Shown here piece by piece: positions 1 through 7,900 of a stretch of 64,000 nucleotides of DNA. This DNA is from Pseudomonas sp. PDM04. GTDB taxonomy: Bacteria > Pseudomonadota > Gammaproteobacteria > Pseudomonadales > Pseudomonadaceae. The stretch is from positions 1-64,000 of the forward strand of contig NZ_JACVAI010000002.1 in assembly GCF_014851765.1 (NCBI RefSeq). The letters are read 5' to 3'. Numbering within the stretch: position 1 is the first letter of the stretch; every line of letters begins with the position of its first letter. A program made the translations under genes and the position numbers. The notes under the pieces are model-generated. The model was not told the DNA's origin and did no database searches. It worked only from the letters and a program-made list of their open reading frames with translations.

Positions 1-2
1 AC

Positions 3-755
3 TTCGTGCCCAAGCAAGTCGGCCGGCCGGTGTACTCCTATCGCCTGTCCATCGTGCACTTCTGGGCGCTGATCACCCTGTACATCTGGGCCGGGCCGCA
101 CCACCTGCACTACACCGCCCTGCCCGACTGGGCGCAGTCGCTGGGCATGGCGATGTCGCTGATCCTCCTGGCCCCCAGCTGGGGCGGCATGATCAACGGC
201 ATGATGACCCTCTCGGGCGCCTGGCATAAGTTGCGCAGCGACCCGATCCTGCGCTTCCTGGTGCTGTCCCTGGCGTTCTACGGCATGTCGACCTTCGAAG
301 GGCCGATGATGGCGATCAAGACCGTCAACGCCCTCTCCCACTACACCGACTGGACCATCGGCCACGTGCACGCCGGTGCCCTGGGCTGGGTGGCGATGAT
401 CACCTTCGGCGCCACCTACCACATGGTGCCCAAAGTCTTCGGGCGCGAGCAGATGCACAGCACCCCGCTGATCAACCTGCACTTCTGGCTCGCGACCATC
501 GGCACCGTGCTGTACATCGCCTCGATGTGGGTCAACGGCATCACCCAGGGCCTGATGTGGCGCGCAATCAACGACGACGGCACGCTGACCTACTCCTTCG
601 TCGAAGCCTTGCAGGCCAGCCACCCCGGCTTTGTGGTGCGCTTCGCCGGTGGCGTGTTCTTCCTCAGCGGCATGCTGCTGATGGCCTACAACGTCTGGCG
701 CACCGTGCGGGTGGCGGACGTGCGCCTGGCCGAACGTGAAGCGCAGATTGCCTGA
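3..755 (+). CDS. ccoN: cbb3-type cytochrome c oxidase subunit I (CcoN), 3' part
   Basis: Heme-copper oxidase catalytic subunit of the inner membrane, reducing oxygen at a heme b3/CuB centre. The 5' end lies before the window; the frame is open from base 3 and about 250 residues are visible. They are hydrophobic membrane helices. The stretch GPHHLHYT about 30 residues in carries the adjacent histidines that ligate CuB in this family, and [10 protein letters not shown] about 120 residues in carries the HxH heme ligands. The next gene is CcoQ-like and no ccoO or ccoP follows, so this looks like an orphan isosubunit (compare P. aeruginosa ccoN4) rather than part of a full ccoNOQP operon. The orphan status is inference, because upstream genes are not visible. 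Confidence 0.93.
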   Translation, partial: FVPKQVGRPVYSYRLSIVHFWALITLYIWAGPHHLHYTALPDWAQSLGMAMSLILLAPSWGGMINGMMTLSGAWHKLRSDPILRFLVLSLAFYGMSTFEGPMMAIKTVNALSHYTDWTIGHVHAGALGWVAMITFGATYHMVPKVFGREQMHSTPLINLHFWLATIGTVLYIASMWVNGITQGLMWRAINDDGTLTYSFVEALQASHPGFVVRFAGGVFFLSGMLLMAYNVWRTVRVADVRLAEREAQIA

Positions 756-769
756 CGGAGGCGCTGGAG

Positions 770-991
770 ATGGGTGAAATACTGCTGAACCTACTGTTTG
801 TCGCCGGGCTGTGGCTGGCGGTCGAGTACTGCCTGAAGCGCGAGACCGCGCAGAGCCTGGACGACGCCAGTCTGATCCCCTTCGCCGATGACCCGGAAGT
901 GGCGCGGCGCGTGGAGCTGGCGACCGGCAAGGTCGTCAAGGCGGTGGCGCCCGAAGAAGCCAGGCCGGGGTATGTAAACCTCGATATGTGA
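770..991 (+). CDS. ccoQ: CcoQ-like small cbb3 oxidase subunit
   Basis: A 73-residue protein starting 14 bases after ccoN, with GGAG at the right distance from its ATG. It has one N-terminal membrane helix (about residues 4-20) followed by a charged tail containing SLIPFADDPEVARR, which resembles the PFADD segment of CcoQ proteins. CcoQ is a small stabilising subunit of cbb3 oxidases. Its coupling to ccoN without ccoO/ccoP fits an orphan ccoN-ccoQ unit. The family assignment rests on that short motif and on context, so it is likely but not certain. Confidence 0.7.
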   Translation: MGEILLNLLFVAGLWLAVEYCLKRETAQSLDDASLIPFADDPEVARRVELATGKVVKAVAPEEARPGYVNLDM

Positions 992-1006
992 TGCAACGGC
1001 AAACCC

Positions 1007-1034
1007 TGTGGGAGCGAGCAGGCTCGCTCCCACA
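1007..1034. repeat. REP palindrome
   Basis: A near-perfect palindrome of the TGTGGGAGCGAGC / GCTCGCTCCCACA type, a Pseudomonas REP element. It lies between the convergent ccoQ and the unknown gene downstream and could act as a transcription or mRNA boundary. Confidence 0.9.
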
Positions 1035-1059
1035 TTGAATGGGTTTCAGCCTCGGGAAT

Positions 1060-1554
1060 TCAACCGCGTTCGCGAGGGATCAGGCTCTGCAACTGCTGCG
1101 CCAGAAAATTCGCATCGAAAGTAAAGTTGTCGGACTCCTTCAAGCCGTTGGTCTTGCGCCATTGCCAGCTGTCCGACGGCGGCAGGCACACCAGCGAAAT
1201 GCTGCCGTACCGCGCCGCCGTCAGGCCCATCACCGCCAGGGAAATCTGCCCACCTGCGCCCATCACGTCGGGCAGGAACTCCACGGGTTTGCCGGCGATC
1301 ACGATGCTTAGCTTCTCTGTCTTGAACGTCGAAGTCTCAAGCGGAACGCTCGGCCCCGAAGCCACATAGGCTTCGCGTGATACTTCCAGCAGGTTCGGTG
1401 CCTGGACCGGTTCCAGCCATTGCTGGATCTGATCGAACAGTTCGGTTATGCGTGTCGTCCACACCGCCGATTGCGCCTCGAACAGTTGTTGTTTGTGCGC
1501 CTTGCCGTCTGCGTAGTGGCGAAGCATCTCACCCAGTTGCTGTACGTCGTCCAT
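1060..1554 (-). CDS. conserved hypothetical protein, 164 aa
   Basis: I do not recognise the family. The protein is soluble, with no signal peptide or membrane helix. Its N-terminal third (residues 1-50) is predicted helical and rich in Q, E and L; the rest is mixed, with hydrophobic strands around residues 80-125 and a helical C-terminus. The start was taken at the ATG whose reverse complement sits at 1552-1554, preceded by AGGAA; the longer open frame upstream runs through other sequence with no protein character. It stands alone, convergent with ccoQ. Confidence 0.65.
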   Translation of the reverse strand: MDDVQQLGEMLRHYADGKAHKQQLFEAQSAVWTTRITELFDQIQQWLEPVQAPNLLEVSREAYVASGPSVPLETSTFKTEKLSIVIAGKPVEFLPDVMGAGGQISLAVMGLTAARYGSISLVCLPPSDSWQWRKTNGLKESDNFTFDANFLAQQLQSLIPRERG

Positions 1555-1703
1555 TGCGATGTTCCTATGGTGGAAGCCGTGCTGCGGACCCTGAGCATGG
1601 CAGATGCCGGCGCCGGCCGTACAAATCAATGATGGCCGGGCACAACGCACACCGGCGATCCGACGACAGCTCGCGCTCACAGAAAGCCAGGCTGGCGGCC
1701 GGA

Positions 1704-2144
1704 TCAGGCGTTGGGGGCCTGCCGGAAGCTGACGGCCAGGCGATTCCAGCTGTTGATCGTGGTGACGGCAATGGTCAGGTCGACCAGTTCGCTTTCGCTG
1801 AAGTGCTGTCGGGCCTGCTCGTAGACGTCGTCCGGCACGTGGCTGTCGGCAAGCAGCGTGACCGATTCGGTCCAGGCCAGCGCCGCGCGCTCGCGCGGGT
1901 TGAAAAAATTGCTGTCGCGCCAGACCACGATCGAATACAGGCGCCGGTCGGTCTCGCCGAGGCGCCGCGCATCCACCGAGTGCATGTCGGTGCAGAAGGC
2001 GCAGCCATTGAGTTGCGAGGCACGAATCTTGATCAGGTGCAGCAATTCCGGCTCGATGCTCAGGTGGCTGGTCAGCGCCTCCATGGCAATCATGGCTTTC
2101 ATCGCCTTGGGCGATGCGCTGTAGTAATCCAGGCGGGACGTCAT
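1704..2144 (-). CDS. carboxymuconolactone decarboxylase / AhpD-like protein
   Basis: A 146-residue protein of the CMD/AhpD superfamily. The signature CAFCTDMH at residues 48-55 gives the redox pair C48/C51 and H55, as in alkylhydroperoxidase AhpD and its relatives, which cycle a CxxC disulfide to reduce peroxides. The start is the ATG at 2142-2144; the longer upstream frame runs into the shared promoter region. It is divergent from a MocR-type regulator at 2351, an arrangement that usually means the regulator controls it. The substrate cannot be read from sequence. Confidence 0.88.
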   Translation of the reverse strand: MTSRLDYYSASPKAMKAMIAMEALTSHLSIEPELLHLIKIRASQLNGCAFCTDMHSVDARRLGETDRRLYSIVVWRDSNFFNPRERAALAWTESVTLLADSHVPDDVYEQARQHFSESELVDLTIAVTTINSWNRLAVSFRQAPNA

Positions 2145-2236
2145 GACTAGCCTCGGGGGTCGATGGGGACTGTTCAAAATTAGGCGCTGATGCCTCGCAG
2201 TGACAGAGCCAATTACGCGAAATAACGGTGGGCCAT

Positions 2237-2317
2237 TGCGCAAAAAGACCAATCCCCGGTTTTTGCACTGCGCAACTTCTGCGCAACCACGCTTGCGGGT
2301 AATCTTGCGCGACGCAA
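2237..2317. promoter_or_regulatory. candidate MocR operator: repeated TGCGCAA boxes
   Basis: In the 206-base gap between the divergent AhpD-like and MocR genes, TGCGCAA occurs as a direct repeat at 2237-2243, 2269-2275 and 2280-2286; the last two are 11 bases apart, one helical turn. A related inverted repeat TTGCG-CGA-CGCAA lies at 2305-2317. MocR-family regulators are known to bind direct repeats near their own promoters. The repeats are seen; their role is inference. Confidence 0.5.
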
Positions 2318-2350
2318 GCGCGCGTCAATTGCCCCAGGAGCCCCGTCGGT

Positions 2351-3784
2351 ATGGAACTTCATGTTGTCATCAACGGCCGCAAGGACCTGGCTGGCCAGTT
2401 GTACAACCAGTTGCGCAGCGCCATCGAATCCGGCCGCCTGGCCGCCGGCACGCAGTTGCCGCCCAGCCGCCTGCTGGCGGAACAACTGGGCATCTCGCGC
2501 AAGACCATTTCCGACACCTATGCACAACTGACGTACGAGAACTTCCTGACCGGAGTGATCGGCAAGGGCACGTTCGTCAACACCCGGCCAGCGAAAGCGC
2601 AGCCCAAGCAGAGCCATACGCAACTGGCGAGCGCCGAGGTCATCGAGTCCTGGCGCAACCTGCCGGTGTTCCTGCGTCACCCGACCCTGGAAGGCTCATT
2701 GCGTTATGACTTCATCGGTGGCGCCACCAGCAAGGGTCAGTTCCCCCAGGACGACTGGCGACGCTGCACCGCCCACGCGCTGCGTCAGATGGCCGATTCA
2801 AGAGGGTTCTACAGTTTGCCCGAAGGCCTCCCGGCGCTGCGCAACGCCATCGCCCGGCACATCGCATTTTCCCGTGGGGTGAACTGCCAGGATGAAGACG
2901 TGGTGGTGTGCAACGGCGCGCAACAGGCGCTGGACCTGATTTCCCGGGTGATGACACGCCCCGGCAGCATCGTTGCCATGGAAGATCCCGGCTACCCGCC
3001 CGCGCGCCTGCTGTTTGGCAGTCATGGCGCCACGGTGGTGGGCGTACCGGTGGACGCCGAAGGCATTCAGGTCGACAAGATCCCCGACGGAACCCGCCTG
3101 ATCTATGTGACCCCTTCGCATCAGTTTCCCCTCGGCATCGCGATGAGCCAGGCTCGCCGAGCGGCACTGCTCGAACGGGCCCGCGAATTGGGCGCGATCA
3201 TCATCGAGGACGACTACGACAGCGAATTCCGCTACGAAGGCCGCCCCACCGACTCCCTGCAAAGCATGGACGAGCACGGGATCGTCGCCTACGTGGGGAC
3301 CTTTTCGAAGACCCTGCTGCCGGAATTGCGCCTGGGCTACATGATTCTCCCGCCGGCGATCCTCGACGCCGTGGTCCGCGCCAAGCAACTGACCGACCTG
3401 CACACCTCCACTCTGCCCCAATGGGCGCTGGCCAAGTTCATCGCCGAAGGTTGCCTGCTCAAGCACATCCGGCGCTGTCATACGATCTATGCCGGACGGC
3501 GCGAACGCCTGCTGTCGCGTGTTGCCGGGGATCTGGCCCCCTGGCTCGAGGCGATCCCGAGCACCGCCGGTTTCCACATGACGCTTAGATGCAAAACACC
3601 TATCGATATTCCGTTGTTGGTCGAACTGGCGAAAAAAGTCGAAGTCGGCCTGTACTCCATCGAGCCCTTCTACTACCAGCAAATGCCGCAGGCCGGCCTG
3701 CTCATGGGCTTTGGCGCCATTGAAACCCTGGACATCGACACCGCCCTGGACCGGCTGCGGGACCTCTTGCAGCAGCTGGCGTAA
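2351..3784 (+). CDS. MocR/PdxR-type GntR-aminotransferase transcriptional regulator
   Basis: A 477-residue fusion. An N-terminal GntR winged helix-turn-helix (about residues 10-78, with LPPSRLLAEQLGISR) is joined to a fold-type I aminotransferase domain (about 115-477). The aminotransferase region shows EDDYDSEFRY at 286-295 and the PLP-binding lysine K320 in TFSKT. Proteins of this class bind PLP or an amino acid adduct and act as repressor or activator, often of a divergent gene. AGGAG at 2336-2340 precedes the ATG. The neighbour across the promoter is the AhpD-like gene; PdxR-type control of vitamin B6 genes is not indicated here. Confidence 0.92.
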   Translation: MELHVVINGRKDLAGQLYNQLRSAIESGRLAAGTQLPPSRLLAEQLGISRKTISDTYAQLTYENFLTGVIGKGTFVNTRPAKAQPKQSHTQLASAEVIESWRNLPVFLRHPTLEGSLRYDFIGGATSKGQFPQDDWRRCTAHALRQMADSRGFYSLPEGLPALRNAIARHIAFSRGVNCQDEDVVVCNGAQQALDLISRVMTRPGSIVAMEDPGYPPARLLFGSHGATVVGVPVDAEGIQVDKIPDGTRLIYVTPSHQFPLGIAMSQARRAALLERARELGAIIIEDDYDSEFRYEGRPTDSLQSMDEHGIVAYVGTFSKTLLPELRLGYMILPPAILDAVVRAKQLTDLHTSTLPQWALAKFIAEGCLLKHIRRCHTIYAGRRERLLSRVAGDLAPWLEAIPSTAGFHMTLRCKTPIDIPLLVELAKKVEVGLYSIEPFYYQQMPQAGLLMGFGAIETLDIDTALDRLRDLLQQLA

Positions 3785-3907
3785 GGCATTGGCCTGCGGT
3801 TTTATCCGGCGATTGGCTATTGGCGGTCCGGGAGTGCAGGCCTATTCTGCATGGGCGTTGTCCCTCAATGAGCAGGATTCGTCCGGCCTGATTCAGGAGT
3901 GTGAGTA

Positions 3908-4201
3908 ATGTCCAACGAAGTGATCAATACCGTAAAGGTGCAGGCCGTCTCCGGCCGCTCGGAAGAGCTGGGCAAGCAACTGCAAAAGATTGTCGAAACC
4001 CTGCGCGAGTTACCGGGCTGTGAATCCTATATGGTCGACCGCTGCCCCGAGGACAGCAACCGCTGGAACGTCAGCGCCCGCTGGCAATCGGAAGCGGCCA
4101 TGCACAGGCATTTCAACTGCCCGGAAGTCCAGGGCTTCATCGGCCTGATCGACAACCAACTGGCGAACGCCGTGGATTTCAACAGTTTCCCCCTCCGCTG
4201 A
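3908..4201 (+). CDS. antibiotic biosynthesis monooxygenase (ABM) domain protein
   Basis: A 97-residue single-domain protein of the dimeric ferredoxin-like ABM fold (YgiN-like). It has the usual pattern: an N-terminal strand VINTVKVQA, a helix GRSEELGKQL, then GCESYMVDR and a strand around WNVSARWQS followed by a helix. AGGAG at 3895-3899 lies 8 bases before the ATG. Members act as quinol monooxygenases or heme-type oxygenases, or have no known activity; the substrate is not determinable. It follows the MocR gene by 123 bases and may be transcribed separately. Confidence 0.82.
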   Translation: MSNEVINTVKVQAVSGRSEELGKQLQKIVETLRELPGCESYMVDRCPEDSNRWNVSARWQSEAAMHRHFNCPEVQGFIGLIDNQLANAVDFNSFPLR

Positions 4202-4209
4202 CACGGTTG

Positions 4210-4283
4210 AAAGATCGCAGTCTTCGGCGATGCCGGCAGGGCTATGGGTACCTCTGCAGGCCTCGCCGCAGGCTGCGATCTTT
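4210..4283. terminator. long stem with T-run, probable terminator or repeat
   Basis: AAAGATCGCAG at 4210-4220 is exactly complementary to CTGCGATCTTT at 4273-4283, and a run of six T follows the stem. The loop is 52 bases and GC rich. It lies just after the ABM gene. The arms resemble another recurrent Pseudomonas intergenic repeat, so it may be both a repeat and a terminator. Confidence 0.6.
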
Positions 4284-4395
4284 TTTGTGCGCGAGCAGGA
4301 TTGGTCCCCTCGCCTTCACGAAAATTGGCCGTTTGAACACCCGGGTACGCGGTCTACTCTGGTCCCTGACGACTAACCACTGCAGGTGATAATCC

Positions 4396-4806
4396 ATGAA
4401 AGCTTTGCGCTTGTGTGCCGCTCCGCTGGCGGCTCTCGCCCTGACCCTCTCGGCCTCGGCATTCGCCCACGACCCCTCGGAAAAAGTCACGATCCTGCAG
4501 GACGAAGTCCTCAAGAACGTCCCGGACAAAAAAGCCCTGATGCTCGAAGTCGACTACAAGCCCGGCCAGTCGTCCGTCGCCCACAAACACGAAGGGACGG
4601 CGATGGCGTACGTACTGTCCGGATCGATTGTTTCCCAGGTCAAGGGCGAACCGGCAAAAACCTACAAGGCGGGCGAGTTCTGGTACGAACCGGCCGGCTC
4701 GGAACACCTGGTGTCGAAAAACGCCAGCAAGACCAAGCCGGCCAAGCTGCTGGTGTTCATGGTGTTGTCGCCAGACGAGAAAGTGTTGATTCCGCTGGAA
4801 AAATGA
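4396..4806 (+). CDS. periplasmic cupin-domain protein
   Basis: A 136-residue protein with a clear Sec signal peptide (residues 1-24, cleavage after SAFA) and a single cupin barrel. Cupin motif 1 carries H63 and H65 (VAHKHEG) and motif 2 carries H104 (GSEH), the expected metal ligands, so it probably binds a divalent metal in the periplasm. AGGTGA precedes the ATG. No enzyme activity can be assigned. It is monocistronic, ending before a REP pair and a terminator. Confidence 0.85.
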   Translation: MKALRLCAAPLAALALTLSASAFAHDPSEKVTILQDEVLKNVPDKKALMLEVDYKPGQSSVAHKHEGTAMAYVLSGSIVSQVKGEPAKTYKAGEFWYEPAGSEHLVSKNASKTKPAKLLVFMVLSPDEKVLIPLEK

Positions 4807-4831
4807 ATTTACACACGAGCGGTAGCCCCGG

Positions 4832-4920
4832 TGTGGGAGCGAGCCTGCTCGCGATAGCGGCGTATCAGTTAACAACGACGTTGAATGTACAGACCTCATC
4901 GCGAGCAGGCTCGCTTCCAC
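4832..4920. repeat. REP pair in inverted orientation
   Basis: Two REP copies face each other: TGTGGGAGCGAGCCTGCTCGCGA at 4832-4854 (broken here as TGTGGGAGCGAGCC, TGCTCGCGA) and its near reverse complement at 4899-4920, with 44 bases between. This is a BIME-like head-to-head unit between the convergent cupin and gdhB genes. Confidence 0.9.
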
Positions 4921-4942
4921 CGGGCGACAAGTAAACGGCCAT

Positions 4943-4976
4943 AAAAAAGCCCCGTATCTTTCGATACGGGGCTTTT
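4943..4976. terminator. bidirectional Rho-independent terminator
   Basis: A GCCCCGTATC / GATACGGGGC stem with a TTTC loop is flanked by A-run and T-run, so it can work on both strands. It lies between the convergent cupin gene and gdhB, 15 bases from the gdhB stop. Confidence 0.95.
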
Positions 4977-4991
4977 TCATTCAACGCCTGA

Positions 4992-7900
4992 TCAGGCCGG
5001 TTCCAGCTCCGCGCTGGCCTGGGCGGCAGCAGGCACTACCGCTTGTCCGCTCAACGCCAGATCCAGCAACTCACGGTTGGCCACCGCATACATGGCGTAG
5101 TCCGTACCGCTGGCGGCACGGATTTCCACCAACATGGAGCGCCAGCGCTCGATCATGCTCTCGTGCTGCGCCATCCACGCCTCCAGACGGGCTTCCACCG
5201 AGCCTTCGCCCAGTTGCAGCACCGAGATGGTGATGGCGCGCTGTTGCCAGTCGACGTCATCGCGGAACGCTTCACGGGCCAGGGCCTGCCAGTTGTTTTC
5301 AACCGGCAAGGCACTGATCTGTTGCAGGTACCAGGTGATGTCCAGCTTCTCGCCCACGGCGAAGTAGGCCTTGGCCACTTCGGCAGGGTCCTGGCCGGTC
5401 ACGTCGGACGCCTCGATGACAGGCAGCAGGGTGTACAGGTGCGAGGTACCCGCCACCATACGTGCCAGCAACTCCGGCACACCCGCTTCGACGTAAGCCA
5501 GGTAACGCTTCTGCCAGCCCTCGCGGGTCGGGCCTTCCAGCAGTTCGTCGAGCTTCAGGCCCAGCTCCTTCAGGTGCGGGCCGAAATGCGCGACGTCACG
5601 GGCGGCGTTCTGCTCGTTGCGGCGGGCACGCAGGAACCAGCGCGTGGCGCGACGGCCCAGGCGCATCAGCTCGTCCATCATCTCCAGTTGCACGTCAGCG
5701 GACACCTTGTAGTCCAGGGCTTCGATCTGACGGAACCAGTGCGGGAGGTGGAAAATGTCCCGAACGATGACATAAGCACCCGCAACATTCGCCGGGCTCA
5801 TGCCGGTCGACTCCTTGAGTCGCTGAACGAAGGTGATGCCCATGTGGTTCACCAGGTCGTTGGCGATCTGGGTGCTGACGATTTCGCGCTTCAGGCGGTG
5901 ACGGCGCATGGCCTCGGAGAACTTGCTCACCAGGGTTGGCGGGAAAGCGGTTTCCATGTCACGGGTCAGGTACTCGTCATCCGGCACCAGGGACTCGAGC
6001 AATTGTGCCTTGAGGTCGATCTTGCTGTAGGAGATCAGGACCGACAGCTCCGGACGGGTCAGGCCGTGGCCCGCCGCGACGCGTTCGTTGATCTGGTCTT
6101 CGGACGGCAGGAATTCGATGGCACGGTCCAGCTTGCCGCGACTTTCCAGGTCGTTCATCAGGCGCTTGTATTCAGCGATGCGTGGCAATGCACGACGCGC
6201 CGCCAGGGACAGGGCCTGGGTCTGCTTGTAGTTGTTGCCCAGCACCAGGCCACCGACTTCGTCGGTCATGCTCGACAGCAACTGGTTGCGCTGCTTGTCG
6301 GTCATGTCGCCGGCCTGAACCACTTCGTTCAGCAGGATCTTGATGTTCACTTCGTGGTCGGAGCAGTCCACGCCACCGGCGTTGTCGATGAAGTCGGTGT
6401 TGGAACCGCCGCCATTGAGACCGAACTCGACGCGGCCCAATTGGGTCATGCCCAGGTTACCGCCCTCGCCCACGACCTTGCAGCGCAGCTCATTGCCGTT
6501 CACGCGCAGCGCATCGTTGGCCTTGTCGCCGACGTCGGCGTGGCTCTCGCTGCTGGCCTTGACGTACGTACCGATACCACCGTTCCACAACAGGTCCACC
6601 GGCGCCTTGAGCAAGGCGTTCAGCAGTTCGGTCGGGGTCAGTTTGTCGGCCTGGATGTCGAAGCGCTCTTTCATCTGCGGGGAAATCGCGATGCTTTTCG
6701 CGCTGCGGGAGAAGATCCCGCCGCCTTCGGACATGATGCTGGTGTCGTAATCCGACCACGCCGAACGCGGCAGGTCGAACATGCGCTGACGCTCGGCGAA
6801 GCTGGTCGCCGGGTTCGGGTTCGGGTCGATGAAGATGTGCAGGTGGTTGAACGCCGCGACCAGTTGCAGCTTGTCGGACATCAGCAAGCCGTTACCGAAC
6901 ACGTCACCGGCCATGTCGCCGACGCCCACGACTGTAATGCTGTCTTCCTGGACATTGATGCCGCGCTCGCGGAAGTGACGTTGCACGCCCACCCACGCGC
7001 CCTTGGCGGTGATGCCCATTTTCTTGTGGTCGTAACCGGCCGAGCCGCCGGAGGCGAACGCATCGCCCAGCCAGAAGCCGTAGTCGATGGCGATGCCGTT
7101 GGCGATGTCGGAGAAGGTCGCGGTGCCCTTGTCCGCAGCGACGACCAGGTACGGGTCATCGTCGTCATGGCGCACGACGTTGGCCGGCGGAACCAGCACG
7201 CCGTCCTTCAGGTTGTCGGTGATGTCCAGCAGGCCGGAAATGAAGATGCGGTAGCAGGCGATGCCTTCGGCCGCGATCTCGTCCCGGCCGCCGCCCAGTG
7301 GCAGGCGACGCGGCAGGAAGCCACCCTTGGCGCCCACCGGCACAATGACCGAGTTCTTCACCTGCTGGGCTTTTACCAGGCCCAGCACTTCGGTGCGGAA
7401 GTCTTCCTCACGGTCGGACCAGCGCAGGCCACCGCGCGCCACGTTGCCAAAGCGCAGGTGCACGCCTTCGACCCGTGGCGAGTAAACGAAGATCTCGAAT
7501 TTCGGCACCGGCTTGGGCAGCTCGGGAATCAGGTGCGGGTTGAACTTGAAGCTGAAGTACGACTTGTTCTGACCATTGGCATCGGCCTGGTAGAAGTTGG
7601 TCCGCAGGGTCGCCTTGATCAGGTCCAGGTAACGACGCAGGATGCGGTCTTCATTGAGCACCTGAACGTCGTCCAGGGCGCTGAGAATCGCGTGCTCCAG
7701 GCGTTGCTGCTTGTCGTCCAGATCGTCGCCGCTGAGCTTGCGCGCCAGGTAGAAACGGGTCTTGAACAACCGGGTCAACTCGCGGGCGATGTCGGTGTGG
7801 TTGTTCAGGGTGCTGGCGATGTAGCCCAGATCGAAGCCCAGGCGGATCTGCTTCATGTAGCGGGCGTAGGCACGCAGCAGCGCCACATCGCGCCATGGCA

